Assembly: GCA_036583965.1 (NCBI GenBank)
Contig: JAZBQD010000019.1
Span: 22,881,085 to 22,945,084, forward strand
Length of the DNA: 64,000 nucleotides
Origin: Prunella strophiata
Taxonomy: Eukaryota > Chordata > Aves > Passeriformes > Prunellidae
Direction: 5' to 3'
Shown here: in pieces, positions 50,865 to 64,000 of the stretch
Numbering within the stretch: position 1 is the first letter of the stretch
How the letters are laid out: each line of letters starts with the position of its first letter
Translations under genes and position numbers: made by a program
Notes under the pieces: generated by a model
What the model saw: the letters and a program-made list of their open reading frames with translations, nothing else
The model's database searches: none
Told to the model about the DNA's origin: nothing

Positions 50865-51620
50865 CACGTGCAGTTTCTATGGTTTTATCTGAAACCTTTT
50901 GCTTCCATATTTCAAGGTCAGCAAGTTGCCAGAAACCCAGGTGTTTCTGACAGCTAAAAGGTCTGTGAGGGACTCCTGCATTTTATTTCAGTTGGGTTTC
51001 AGTGAAATGAACTGGAGGCCATACATGAAGGGAGAGGGATGCAGATACATTTGCATACCACAACCTCTTACTTCAGTCAGTCTTAACTGGAAATGCTATT
51101 GTCAAATGAGGTGCCTGTTTGTGTGTTTATTGTCTCTTGGAGAGAATTTTGGATCCATACTTATGGGAGTTTTTTTTCTGATATTGCATGGTCCTTCTGG
51201 GAGCTGAGAATCCAGATGGATCTTTATGCTTACATAGAGGTTCCATGTTCACAATTAGCTTGCCCACTTTGTTAGCACAGCACAACTGACAGCCAAATTC
51301 AGCTCACCCTTCTGTAAGTAGAATGCAAGACTAGTGGTTGAAAAAGTAAACAAGAATGCCAGCAAGTACAACAACAATAAAAAAGCAAAACAGGGAACAG
51401 TCACTCTTCTACCTTATTGTTCAGAGAATTTCTTTATCTCTACAGACTTGCCCTTCTTCTCTGCCTACCCACAATATTGAGTACCTTGATTCTTGCAGTT
51501 TCAACAGTCACCTCATTCTAAGAGCTCATTCTCAGCTCTGCTCCTGGGATCTCCCACCATGCTAAGATCACTTCTTCATACTCTCTGTGCTGTCCTGATG
51601 AAAACTTCAGTGCCAGAACA

Positions 51621-51638
51621 TATTCACTGTTTAAACTG
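51621..51638 (+). repeat. Third copy of the TATTCACTGTTTAAACTG phrase
   Basis: Exact 18-bp match to 50831-50848. The flanks are unrelated, so it is a dispersed short repeat, not part of a longer duplication. Confidence 0.85.
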
Positions 51639-52781
51639 AGGCAATCCCTTTCCACTTTCTTCCTCCTTGGATTGGCTGAAATCCTACTGCTATTTCTCAG
51701 TTTCCTACTGTGAAAATGTCTCTGTCAATGAGAGTCAATGTCTCTGTTGTTTTTGTTCCACTTCTCCAGTGCAATCTATTGTTATGTTCTCCATTTCTTA
51801 TTCAATACTAACAAAAAATAGTCCCAACTGTCCCCTCCATTTAAGTATCTGTCATTGCTCTTTTCTATCTCCTATATGGCTAACTCCTCCTCAAAACTGA
51901 TACTGGCTTCCTTAATTTAGGTACTAGACTAGCATTCAGCTGCCCAGCCTCAGACTGCAAATTCTGTTCCACAGGTGAAAGATAAATACTTTTTTGACTG
52001 AATTCTGAACACCTTTGTTTTACCAACCTACTTCTAAGGATGCTACAGATGCATCTGAAGGTCCAGTGGAACCAGACAGATCTGACACTAAGATATTCAC
52101 ATCACAAAAAGCCCAGGTTTGACAAGAGGACAGCAACAGATGTAAAGACCCAGAGCCAGGGACGCTTGTTCTTCTTTGTTGTTTTTGGATGGGGTACCCC
52201 TGCATGTGTATCTGTGTGTATGATCTGAGGCTAGCCAAGGGCTACAAGCTACAGGTCTAGTGAGCCCAGCTGTGTCAGGGTGTTAAATCAAGGCATGTCT
52301 CTCAGATGTACTGCTTTTACTGCCAAAAATGTCTAAGGGTCAGGCAGCCTGATTAACTCAGATATTCAGGAGCCGAAAAAACAAGTGTGCCGCAGTACAG
52401 CAGTAGCAACACAGTCAAAGGGGTTCCAGTAACTGTTAGATGTGTGTTCTGCTGCCTGTCCTCTTATCAGCTGCCACTCAGTTTCTGTGTGTGATGTACT
52501 TGGTTCACTAAAGACACTTCACACATGAGCAAGACAGGATACAAAACATAGCCATAGTGTTTTACAGGGTTTGCTCTGTGATCATCATCTGCTTTTGGCA
52601 CATTTGCTAGGCTTGGCCAGTGGATCTTAGAAAAGCTGGCTATTTCTGTGTCCAACTGCAGTCAGAACTCCTCCCCACTCTGGGATAGATTTCCTGAACC
52701 CTAGAGAAATGGATCCCCTCTACCCTATTTCTGTACTAGTTACAATAGAGAAGAACTTTGGCTCTTCTACTGTTGGCACCA

Positions 52782-52811
52782 TGTAAAACAAAAGAGTGTA
52801 AAACAAAAGAG
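52782..52811 (+). repeat. 15-bp perfect tandem duplication
   Basis: TGTAAAACAAAAGAG is present twice without a gap (52782-52796, 52797-52811). Probably a recent slippage event in TTLL5 intronic sequence. Confidence 0.9.
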
Positions 52812-55800
52812 AACATGGTAGAAAGATTTTTGTTCTGTGGTGGTGAGACTTGAAAGGAATATTTATTTCGAAGGGCTTCCTGAATAGAGTAATGGCATTT
52901 ACAGAGATGTTCAGTACAAGAAATTATGCCATGCTGATCAATATCCCAAACAGTTCCAGTCTACTGCTGGACAACTTGGTGATCTTGGTCTCTCTCTGAT
53001 AACATCTTGAACAATATGCTCCTCTTCCCTACCTAGCATTTCCTCTCCTTATATACTGTGGTCTAATATTGACAGATCAATTTTTCTTTGACTGATGGTT
53101 CTGTTCACAGGTTGTTCAAAGCCTTACTCTTCTTGACACTGTCACAAAGAGAAGGTTTCTGAGAAGTTACTATGTGAATGATGGCACAGAAATGTGTATT
53201 TATTATGACTTAGGCATTCCTAAAAGCAGAAAGATTTTTCATCTACCACCAGTTCACTCTTGTCAACAGTTGAGCTAATGTATTTTTCTACTTTGCATGC
53301 TGTCATCTGTAATGTGAAGACTCTATACACCAAATACTGCTTCCAGGGAACATCTGCTTCATTCTATTACTCATAAATACTGTATCTGTGATCTCTATCT
53401 CAAAATATCACCATGTCTTTTCATGGTTCGACAGAACCACTACCTGTCAATAGTAGTGGCAACATGAGCAGTGGGGAAGACCCAGTCTGACTCTGGGAAA
53501 GAAAAAAGAGCTTGTTGTGTTAGCTGTTCAAAAACTATCTATTAGTGATACAAGCACATTTGATCTAAACTATGGAGCCCTGTGACACCATTTTATGGCA
53601 CTATATTTCAGCATAGAGCTGCATACTAAACCATTTCTCCCACATAATCTTTTTCTACACCTTAATATGGGCCCCAGTTTTCCACTCTGTTAGTTTAAGC
53701 AAGGAGTCTGCTTTGGACACAATCCATTATAAAGTCAACCCAACACCTTCTACAAAAACAAGAGAAGCCAGGAACTGAAAAGACAAGACTGAATTGTCAG
53801 CTGCTCCGTTACTTTTTTCCTTTATGTTTCCACCAGGAAAGTGTCCAAGTCACTAGACAGTTTTTGAATTAGTCAGTAATGTTCATCTTCAGCATCTCAT
53901 TCTGTTTGTAGTTGAGTTTTCTACTTGTTTCTTCCTTTTCCGGAAGCCACGTGTGCTGGCTGGGAGAGAATTGGAAACGCATGCAAGGAGGAGATAGGTC
54001 AAAGAGACAAAGCTGATTTTAGTTTTGTCATCACACTCCTGTCTCTGGAGAAATTCTAGAAACAACTTTAAAAAGATGATCTTTATTAAGATGTGAAACA
54101 AAAGCCAGGCAGTGCAAGAGCAAACAGAAATAAGGTCTGGCTTACCAAAATATATGGGGGAAGAAAGAGACATGAGAGCTTTAACAACAGAATGGGATTA
54201 GTTTCAGTGAGTCTCATGTAAATAATACATAGCCCTGAGATCCTCTTTGAAGAAAGATGTCAGAAAAACAGCCAAGAAGTATCAGGGAGTGAGAGAAGGC
54301 AGCAAATCAAAAGTGACCTGACAGACAAATGAAGCAGCCAAAAAGATGTTATGGAGCGGGATATTTGCCATGTCATAACCTAAGGACATGATAGTCTCAC
54401 TGGAAAAGTACAATTTTGGGTGCCACAGCCCAAGCACTCAGACAAAATGAAGAAAATACAGTAAATTGAAGACAATTAAGGACTTGGCAAGTAGAACTAC
54501 TATCTGAGGTTAACAAAACCTCAACAAGTCTAAGCAAAATTAGGTTACTCCATGAAGTAAAAGGATATTCAAAATATGGAAAGTATTTACATGAGAAAGT
54601 GTTTAGGGTTCAGGAAGGAGGAACAAGGTACAACAGGCTGAAACAAAGGAAAAGTTCAGAAAATAATTCAAAAGAAGAATTCAGAAAAATTCAGCACATC
54701 AGGAGAAACTAGGTGATTAAAAGGTTGTCTAAATTCTTAAATAGATTTTTATAGCACACAGTAGAGTTTCTACCACTGGGCTTTTTTGAAAGCAGACTAC
54801 ACAATGTGTCCAAAAACACACTGTACAAATTATCAGGGACAGTAGAAAACAGGCTGAAGCATGCAAGACATCTTTTTCTCCTCCAGTCCATGTTCCTTTG
54901 ACACAGAGGCTTTTCTCCATTCACTCTCCTCTGTAGATGTGTATCTGGTCTTTTCCTGACAACAATGAATGGATTAAATTAGTCTGAGACATAGCAGTTT
55001 TTAAACTATCAGCTCTCAGTGTGCTGGAAATACAGCTAGGCACTGTTGTTTTCCATGTAAGTGAAAAAATGTTACTGCAAGATCCCATGAATGGCAAGAA
55101 TGGGTTTGGAGCCTTGTGCTGGAGACTGAAAGGCAACTTGGAAAATATTTCCGGAGCGGCTCCTTGCAGCCTTCAATACTTGGATTAGTTTTCTGAAAAT
55201 CTGAAGGAATCTTTTGCTTTTTTTCCCCCTTCTGTGCATTTTTGGTGCTGAACTTTTTCCGGTTTTCCCACACTCCTGCCTGTCACAGAGCAGAAACCAC
55301 AAAAATGCAGCAAAGTAAAGTCTGTCCAAGGAGCTGCAATTCCATCTCACAAGGATAAACATTTCCTTTGCCAAGAAGTGAGCACAGCACACCGGCATCT
55401 TCAAATACACATCCCTGCTGCCCAGCAGAGAAACCCACTGACACAGCCTGTCACCTGTACTAACAAGAGCCACCCAACATGAAAGAAATCAGATAGCAAA
55501 GGCACCAGAGCATACCTGCCAGACCTAATGCTCACATCTGCATTTGCTGAGCTGACAAAATTTACTAACATCTTGTTTTCTTTTTAAATAGTTTTGGGGG
55601 ATTAACTCTGTGTGCTATCTCTTAAGATAGTAAGAGTACAGGCAGCAAATACACAAACTTCCCCAAAGCAGTTCTGTCCAAGTTCCTTAAATATGCCTTG
55701 CAGTTCCAGATTTGATTCATACACAGTGACTGCATCTTCATGAGGTGTCTTTCATCAGTACTCTAAAACTAAAACTTCTCTCTTTAAACAGGAAGTGAAA

Positions 55801-56956
55801 ACAGAATCAGGAAAACCTCACAGGAGCTTGCTCTGAAAGCTTTACAACTCTTCTGGCTGTAGAGTAAGTACAAGGAAGGAAGTTATGAAATCAATTTTTC
55901 AGGATGAAACAAGTCTGAGGATATATGAGGAAAAACCTGATGAAGGATTTAGACTAAAGCAGTTCTGCCATTTAAGAGGAGATAAACAGAGAGTTGAGAA
56001 AGCTGAAAACCCAAAAACCTTGCTCACATTTTCTCATAATGCACAAAAAGAAGACATACCAAGAAATGGAAAGGAAGGAAACTTATAATCAGTAAGCAAA
56101 ATTTCATGGTGAATATTTTTATTTGTTTCTAAAGACAGCCTTTGTTTTTAAAGACAACTGTCAAATCCATCTACTCACCTTAGAACAGCAAGCATTATTT
56201 AACTAAAAGCTTCCTAAAAGTTAAAAGAAAGATTTCTACATTTAACGAGAAAAGCTATCATTGTATCAGGCACAATATAAGCATTTCAAATTAAATAAAC
56301 ACTTGTGCTTGAAGGCCTAAATCCAACATGGTGTGTTAAATTTATGGGAAAACTTGGCTCAGGAGCAGATTCTCTTGTTAAAGGTATTGAATTGCTTTGT
56401 TGCTTTGTTTTGTTTTTGGTTTTTTTGGGGTTTTTTTTTGACACCCTTTCCTGACTCACCAGATTCTAGCCCCCATCAAAGATTAGACAGAGGGAGTGAC
56501 TTAAGTGCCTAAACATAGATGTACCTTAATTGGTGCTCTCAAGTTATTTGAGACATCTGCATGGGACTGACAGATACAACACAAGAACTACAGAAGGCCT
56601 GTACTCAGGTAGAAGAGCAGCTGGAAGTCAGGTGGAATAGCCCTGGGCATCCAAAATGCCACTAGCAGCCTGTATTTACATTACTGAATCCCACTCTGGG
56701 ATCACTTTGAGAGTTCCCCAGGTCCTTACCTTTGTATGCTGTAACAGTTACCTTCCACACCCTCATGAAACACACAACTGCAACACACTGCAAAGCTTAT
56801 TTCAGTATGTACACCTCAGGTTATTCTGAGATTTATCCTGAACAGCACAGCCAAAAAGATCTGTCAAAGTCAGACGTAGACAGTTTCTTCTCCAATATTC
56901 ATTTTCAGGGGAACCAGTGCCAACTCCCTATTGTGGATGGAAGAGACAAAACTTAC

Positions 56957-57177
56957 TTGGATATCCTCTGGGCTGCAGCCTTTCTGATCACTGCCTGTCT
57001 GTGGTTTGTTGGAGGCTTTGGAACCAGCTGAGGAGCTGTACTCTGGGATGGCATCACTTTGTGCAAACTGGCTGCCTTCGGGATACTAGAAGTGGCATTT
57101 GATGTCTTGCGGGCATCAGAGCCAGCTGGCATAGATATATGACTGGTGCTGGATTGTGAGGAGTTGGCAAAAACAGC
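56957..57177 (-). CDS. TTLL5: TTLL5 exon, C-terminal region (first of the matched pair)
   Basis: On the minus strand a strong T-rich tract and TTTACCCAG acceptor precede 221 bp (73 codons plus AA) that end at donor GTAAGT. The product begins AVFANSSQSS and ends with LVPKPPTNHRQAVIRK and AAAQRIS(K). Human TTLL5 as I recall it has AIFGSQ at the same exon start, LVPKPPPNHEQV in the middle of the match and ASK at the end, over the same length. This is the Ser/Pro-rich, poorly structured C-terminal part; the catalytic TTL domain lies far upstream, outside the window. The phase-0 start fits a preceding Gln codon. No frame break is seen. Confidence 0.88.
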
Positions 57178-60100
57178 CTGGGTAAAAAAAGAAAAAAAAA
57201 TCCCATAGTAATTGGTGATTACCTCTGTGAACATTGCTGAGAATGCTGATGGAGGTGGGTGATATTTTTGTGAGGGATAATATCTGCCTGGTGAAGGCAA
57301 CCCCAGGGCTCCAGGGAAAGTCCCACACATAAAGAGTTAAGTTGTTAAGTCAGTGAATTTTATGCCCTTGGAAACCAGGACTAGCTTCTAGGAAGGCAGA
57401 CAACCTCACTACTGCCACAGAATTCTACTATTCCAGATTAAAAAACAAGAGGCCCAATCCTCAATCTAATCTTGCAGTGGGCTTCCATCCACAAAGACTG
57501 ACTTTCTGTATTATCTTGCTAAATTATTCTTTATGTGGGTGGTAGGATTGAGACCCAGTTCTAGGAAAGACAAAGGTTATGGGGAAGATGATACAATGCT
57601 ACTTATTTGATGTAACTGTGTAGGTGCTTGGAATAATAGAAAAGCTCTAGGGTACCTTCTTCTGAAAAAGGAACTTTTACTCCACCACTGACAAAAAGGA
57701 AATCCCCAGTAATATCAGGGAACAGAAAATATTTCTATTCCTATAGCATGTGGGAAAGTAAGCATGTTGGAGATGTGACACAGGGAACAAAAGGATCTGT
57801 ATATTATGAGACACTGGAGAACTGAGCAATGGCCTGGCAAAGCAGGGAGTGGAGAATATTTCCTCTATGGGAGCTCTGCAGACTGCTAAACTCTCTTCAG
57901 AAAGGAGCAACCTGCTGGGAGTTCTGCTTTGTCTTTCCTCGAGGTCAGTCAGATTCACAGGACAGAGGCAACACCATAACCTTGTGATTTGGCATCTAGA
58001 GGTCAGTGATAGGAGATGAGGGGAAGAGCTGAGCCCCCTGTGTGACCCTGGGAGCAGTGCCCTTAACTGAGTTTGTCCTCAGTTTCTCCTTGGGTGGAAA
58101 ATACACAAAGCCACAGCAAATGGGCTCCAGGCTCCAGAGAAAACCACAGTCTGAGAGCTGGCTGAGTCTCAGCACACCGACAGGAAAAGCCCCTCTCCCC
58201 CGCAATTCTCTGGCAAATGGCAGAGCAGTGGTGTGTGGGAAGGCGTTCCTGACAGGCAGAGCTCTGGGGAGAGAGGGAAGTGCAGGAGCCAAAACAGGCC
58301 TGTTTCCTAACTACAGCTCACTGACAAGATGCCCTTGGGCTCCCAGTTCTTAACCTCTCCCTTCCCTGAAGCTCTACCTTGATTGCAGCTTCCAGATTTT
58401 CAATAAGGAAGCTAGTGCAAGTGCAATAGCCTGGAAAATAGCAGTCACACCCCACCTCTCCTCAGAAAAACAAACTAAAATGGAACTTGGAACTTAGTCC
58501 CTTGCATCTCAGAGCCTGATACGTCCCATGGTTGGGATGGAGACCCTCAAGTCACTGCACCCATTTCTTAATCACAAGTGACATTTCACTGTGAAATTAT
58601 ATTATCCATCTTTCCTATAAGTTCTTTTCATATTATGCATTTTTCCTGGAAGTTCTTTTTCATGTTACCAAAATCACTAAGACCCTGGAGTTCACAATGC
58701 ATACAGTCATAACCCTCTGCCTGTGCTAATATGCACTGGCAAGGAGATCCATGACTCTGAAGAAACAGCAAGCATGGATGCTCTAACAAAGTCTGATCAG
58801 CAAAATCTGTGTTGAAACCTGCCTAAAGAAAGGTCATGGATGTTTTTCTTGGGGGTTACAGACTTCTGAAAATGCCTTTGCCTCCACGCTGTGCTGAGAT
58901 TCTGGCTGTCTTCCAGTCAAGAAGGGGGAGACTGGAAGCTGACAAGGACCATGGCTTCTGGATTCAGCTACAAAGTATACTGCCCTGCTGTGAACTCCAT
59001 GGGGACAGGACAGGAAACCAGGAGAAGCTTCTGTGCAAATAAAGAGGACAGCTGGGGAGAGCAGAGCCTGACCACACAAAGGAAGAGTTGGGAAGCTTTC
59101 AGCACATCCAAAACATAGGAGACAGACCTTACCACTCATTACTCTGAAGACTAAGGGTCTAGGGAAAGCAGAAGCTTACACAAACCCTGACAACAGATGC
59201 AGTCCTAAAGCAGGTAGCACCCTACAACCATTGCTGCTTCAGGTGAAAAACTTTCAATTACAGTTCCCAGGTTGGCAGATCTAACTTGATGTTGAAGAGA
59301 CAGTTGCTACCCTAAGAAGTCTTTAGGGCTACAAACCTGAAAAATACTAAAAAAGCTGTAAGACATTTTAGCTAAAATGTCTGTAAATTATTAGTGCACT
59401 TATTGTGCACAATTTTCTGGCGAGGATGGACAGCATTAACCCTGTCTTGCCCATGAAAAAAGCACTGACGGAGAAAGTATTTTTCCCTACATCACAGACT
59501 GAAGCAATATCTCTTTGCTTCAACATCTACAACACCATACACAAAGTATTCCTTGCACAAAAAAAGATTTTTTAATTAGAAAATCTCAATGTGTACACCT
59601 TGTCAGTAAGGACAATGAACATCTAAGAGTGTTAGTCAGTAGCAGCTCAGTTTGCGCTGTTAGTGATTAAAAGCAGAGGTAGTGTGGTACTTTGAAGAAA
59701 AGCAGATATATTAATGATCTTCAAAAACAGAAAGAATGTTCCTGGCACTTACCATCCCTGTATCTAACACCCATCCCCAGCACAGTAATGGAACAAATGT
59801 TGCAAGCAAAAACATGTTCACTGTGTGACCAGAGGAGGTAATGAAGCTCATTTCCTGAGAATCTGTCTTACAGTATCTAATATAAAGCATACCCCAAATT
59901 ATGCCTCCCTTCATGGTCTGGGCATTCTGGTGTTGGATTTTGTGCTGTCTAATTAGGAGTGGTCTCATACTGAAGCCATTGCTTTAATAGGAACAGTAGT
60001 TGAACCCCCTTCCCAGATATATGGCTCTTGATTTTAATGTAATTTGTATCAAACATAGCTGTGAGATTTCTATCCCACGGTCATTCACATTCAATTAGAT

Positions 60101-63100
60101 CAGAAAATCTGAAAAAGATGAGAGACTCAGCAGTGTATGAGATCTGACAGACAGATGCACACACACATGTATTGCATAAAGATCCATGCAGCTAGTTCCA
60201 AATCCCTGACACTGCAAACTGAGATGTTTGTAAACAATAAACAATAAAGAGGTTTTAAGTTAAAAAAAAAAAAAAAGAAAGAAAAAAGCAAATCCAACAA
60301 AACACAACCCACCACTTTTAGAAAAGCAGTTGTGTTTCAGATAACATTGCAAAAATAAAGAGCATTAATAGCCTTGGAAGACCTTTCCAGTCATATAAAT
60401 TGTTTAGTGGAAGTTATTTTGAACACATACTAATGCATTCAGTTAAATCAGTTTGGATACAACAATTGGTTGAATTGAAAATTCACAAAGTGGCAATAAA
60501 GAGCAGTGCTATTTAAATGTGCTATTACCTACCACAGTGTTAAACTGCACTAAGAAGAGTACCTTGGGGTCTTAAAGAAGAACAAGCTCATGGTATGCAC
60601 AGACTGTCCTGAACCATGTCCTCTTTGGTAAATTCTTCAGAGCAAGAAAAAATTCAGTTGACTTGGTGCCTTCTGTTTTATTTCTCTTGGTACTGCTAGC
60701 TCTCTGGGGCAAGGATTGGGCTGTATCATTGTATTGGAAAGATAGTTAATACATCTGGGTGTTACCATAATTCTAATAATAGTGACAGGATCAGAAACAT
60801 GGGGACAAAATTTCAGCTGGTATAAATCAACTCAGACTACTTTTTTCAGAATGGTTGTTCTGTTTTACTTATACTGAGACTTTGACTCATCAGTATCACA
60901 AGACTCAAATAGGAAAAATGGCAGTTAGCACATTTAGTGGGAAAACAATCTGAGGGAGAAAGCTGCAAAACAAGAATGAACAAGAAACGGAAGGAAAAGA
61001 GATCCTACAAATCTGACAGCAGTTCAATATACAACAGTTTAGAAAACAGTTTAATGATGTTCAAGGCTGCATTCAAAGACACCCTGTATCCTCAGGCAGC
61101 AATAATATAGTTCTAGGAACACTAGGAATATTATTCACAGTACTCAGCATTTCCAGTCAGATCTACATAAACGGTAAAGATGCCAGAAGAGAATCACAAA
61201 TATTAAAAGACAAAAATTTGCTGAACTTCATAAAAATGAGGAACATTTCAAAGGATATACAATTTTTAAATTACTGAGAAGAGAATTATTTAAGATGAAC
61301 TCAGCCTAATCTTCTACAGCATAAAATCTACTTAAACTTGTGATTGAAACTGTGATCACATAACTGCCCACACAACTCATTAACATGATTCATGTCTTAT
61401 TTCACATGAGCCTTTTTGATGTAAGCAGGACTGACGGGGATCATTCCACCATACAATTGTACTTCCCTTGTTTTAATTTAGCTTTTTTCCCATGTGAAAT
61501 GTTTGGCATAAAATTTTAAATCCAGTAGATGCCAGGCTAAGCAGACAGAACATAGCCACACAAAGAAGGAACCTCCCTAACAGCTAATGGCATCTTTCCA
61601 GTACAGGAAACAATTAGAGAATAAACAATGATGGTATATTAACTGTCTTGCCAACTGCAGCAGTGATAATAACATCTAGGTCATAACATGTCACATGAAG
61701 TATCCTTTAAACATTAAAAATACTGCTATAAGCCTGTTTTTCTTGTCTTTTGGTTTGACTTTGTAATTCTTGTTCCTTGGTTTTACTGGTATCAGATTTA
61801 AGCTTCTTGTCTCTACTTTTAAACTCTTCCCCTTCCTATTTTTGTTCACTTTTCTCAAGGTCTGTACTGTGTCTGTTCCTGGTCCATATCACTCCACCTA
61901 TTTGTTTGTTAGATTCTCATCCAGCCAGTTTGGTGTTTTTCTTTTTGTCCATGTAATCAAGTACCTATTCTGCAAAGGTCTATTCCTACCATACTACACT
62001 GTGTGAACTAGCTTCTGCATACAATGAGTGAAAACTGTTTGTTATAATTCCTCTTCCTCCACCCACACAGTATTTGATATTCCACAGATTGTTAAATGCC
62101 TGGAGAAATCATCATCATTGTTACGTGTCTGGAAAGTGTTCAACCAAGAGTGGGTGCTGCAACAATGCACACAACAAACCTTCATGTTAACACACATGTT
62201 AAGATAAATCTACTGCATGGTAAATGGAGGGATTCTTATGACACAAATACTTTACTAAAAAGGCCCATGGTTTCCAGTGCATCCATCTCATCTCCAACAT
62301 ACTCCAACATAATGTACAGGAGAAGCATTTGCTGTGCTATTAATCATGGTACTTCTGTTACTTGATCACATATATATAGTCACATGTGTAACCAATCCCT
62401 TTGCCAGAGACAGAAAGAAAGACTGGCACCTAGTCATGTTGCAGGATCACACCACACTCAGAGTGTAGCTCAAGATATATTCATTAATAGATATACTTCA
62501 GCTACTGACAAATGGCTAGTCTGCCTTCTAACCATAACAAGAACCTGAACAATCAGATGAAACAGTCTCAGGGATATCCTGCATGCATTCCCCAAAGTAG
62601 AGAGATAATGACACTCTTTCAAGTGATAAGCCTTCAGTCTTGGGGGATATATTTCTTCTGCTGAGGGGAGACTGCCAAATTTGAATGTCACAGGCAAAAC
62701 AACAAAGGATGATGTTGATCTCAATATATGGGAAGGAAGAGAAACAAAACAGCAGGCAATGAGAGATAGGTAGCATAGGTGACACTGACAAGGAAATGTG
62801 GTAAAGCCATGCAGGCTAGGATAAACTACATGAAGTCTGGCTGAAAGGGGAGGACAAATGAAAGGGGAGGTCAGCATGAAAGGGTGGTGCAGAAGTTGAA
62901 GCAGTGGGAATGGGAAGATGTAGGTCAGAGAATGCATAAGCAGCAGAAAAGAGAAGGCAGTTCCTTATAAAGGCCAAGTTAAAGGACTGAAGTCTGAGAA
63001 GCTAACTAGCAGAAGGAAGAGGTCAGTGACAGAAAGAGAGGGTGCAGAAGAAGGCAAGGGTAGTGCCATGACTGGCAGGGTGGGCATAGAAGATTGATGA

Positions 63101-64000
63101 AACTGTTATTGGCAGTGGAGGGATGGCTGGCTCCATACAATGTCTTGGACAGGAAGTGTCCAAGAGACAATCATTTCATTAAGATGACATTTTATTCATG
63201 ACAGAAAGTCTGAAGGCCCCCATGTTCAGCAAGTATTTTTCTTCAATAACATCAAATTCAGTGCAGCCTGAGTCCAGCAGCATGGCAATAGCCTCAACAC
63301 AGCAACTCCAAAATGCTTGGCTCAGAAGGAGAAGGGAGGGAGAGAAAGGAGGGGGAACATTGTGGGGGTGAGAGGAGGTTTAACAAAGAATCATTTTAAC
63401 AGAAACTCCTGAGTAATGGCTCTGCCCCAGGCCAAGAATAACATCAGCTCAATGTCAGCAGTTAGAAGAGGGCTCAGCCGGGCCCCATGGCCAGCTCCAG
63501 CCTCCTCACAGGCACAAGCCAGTTTATGGCCCTTTGCTGAGCTTGTGAGCAGCCACATCTGCCCACCCAGAGCCCAGTGGACAGAGATGAAAGACAGACC
63601 TCCTACACGGAGTGAGAGCAAGAAGACTGTAGGTGAGAGAAGTTCAGGATGGTAACTACATGGCTAAGTAAGGGTCTTGAAAGAAGGAGAGCAAGGAGCA
63701 AAAAGCAGAAGAGCCTCTCCTTCAAGATACACCCAGAAAAGGATGAGGGCAATTTGCCTATAACCTATTCTCAAGGCCCTGATTAATGACTCATCTGCTT
63801 CACAGGAGGGAGAGTGGGTGTCCAGATCTCCATGTGTTAGGTCTGTTCATGGGGTCCAGTCATAGCCAGACTACTAATAAACAGCTCCTTGCTACTGGAG
63901 ACCACGTTGTTTTGAATGAAGGTTTGATCACCCAAAGGCTGGCTTCCTTCCTTTTAGCAGGGAAGCATTTTGGACATCACTCAGAATACAACTATCTCTC
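57178..64000 (-). other. TTLL5: TTLL5 intron upstream of the matched exon
   Basis: The preceding human segment (around LQQLEQQKLQSR) could not be found on the minus strand up to the window end, so the previous exon is probably beyond 64000. The stretch is AT-rich, with a degenerate 30-bp tandem duplication at about 58611-58671 (TTTCCT..AAGTTCTTTT twice), an A-rich run at 60260-60290 and a purine-rich segment at 62800-63120. No other gene is recognised. Confidence 0.6.

Larger units (their letters stand above)
49864..56956 (-). other. TTLL5: TTLL5 intron between the two matched exons
   Basis: 7.1 kb, donor GTAAGT at 56956-56951, acceptor CCTCTTAG. It contains an 18-bp phrase repeated at 50831 and 51621, a 15-bp tandem duplication at 52782 and a T/G-rich tract near 56396-56441. 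No exon is recognised, although open frames on the minus strand at 55016-55473 look mildly protein-like. Confidence 0.75.

Noticed and set aside
62470..62937. 155-codon minus-strand frame
   Set aside because: It is the complement of a purine-rich segment and reads as a low-information Leu/Ser/Pro/His string. No splice or start support.
57178..64000. The TTLL5 exon preceding 57177
   Set aside because: No minus-strand sequence like QLEQQKLQSR with a phase-0 donor was seen. A donor-like site at 59744-59752 follows unrelated sequence.

Overview
The window is vertebrate nuclear DNA, almost certainly from a bird. It is AT-rich with sparse split exons, GT-AG introns and two sharp CpG islands. It carries a CR1 LINE whose 3' end has the wording typical of avian CR1. 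The only long conserved protein is transforming growth factor beta-3, and the exons on either side fit the known order TTLL5 - TGFB3 - IFT43 of amniotes. The species cannot be named from this.

Layout. (1) 1-7150, minus strand: the 5' end of IFT43 (intraflagellar transport complex A). A coding exon 1 candidate at 6903-6956 lies in a CpG island, exon 2 is at 6521-6610, and the rest of the window to its left appears to be intron 2. (2) 7160-12480: spacer between the head-to-head IFT43 and TGFB3 promoters, holding a palindromic MITE-like repeat at 7992-8151. (3) 12480-14140: the TGFB3 CpG-island promoter, with a CTCF-like site, a G-quadruplex tract, a CRE and a TATA box. A leader of about 560 nt follows, containing five upstream AUGs. 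(4) 13439-26569, plus strand: the complete TGFB3 coding sequence in seven exons, 1239 nt / 412 codons, with every splice phase joining in frame. The poly(A) signal is at 27534. (5) 27.6-64 kb: the 3' part of TTLL5 (tubulin polyglutamylase) on the minus strand, convergent with TGFB3. Two exons match the C-terminal region of TTLL5 (56957-57177 and 49778-49863) and join in phase. A third, phase-compatible open exon at 30129-30328 could be the terminal exon. The rest is intron, including an 816-bp CR1 copy at 31673-32488.

How the parts relate. TGFB3 is a secreted latent cytokine, and the sequence shows its LAP, RGD, furin site and cystine-knot domain intact. IFT43 and TTLL5 both act in cilia and microtubules; they are neighbours by synteny, not an operon. 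I found no new multi-gene system. The most interesting items are the candidate new TTLL5 C-terminal tail, the upstream-AUG arrangement of the TGFB3 leader, the divergent IFT43 N-terminus and several inverted or duplicated elements. TTLL5 and IFT43 were matched by memory of the human proteins, without any database search.
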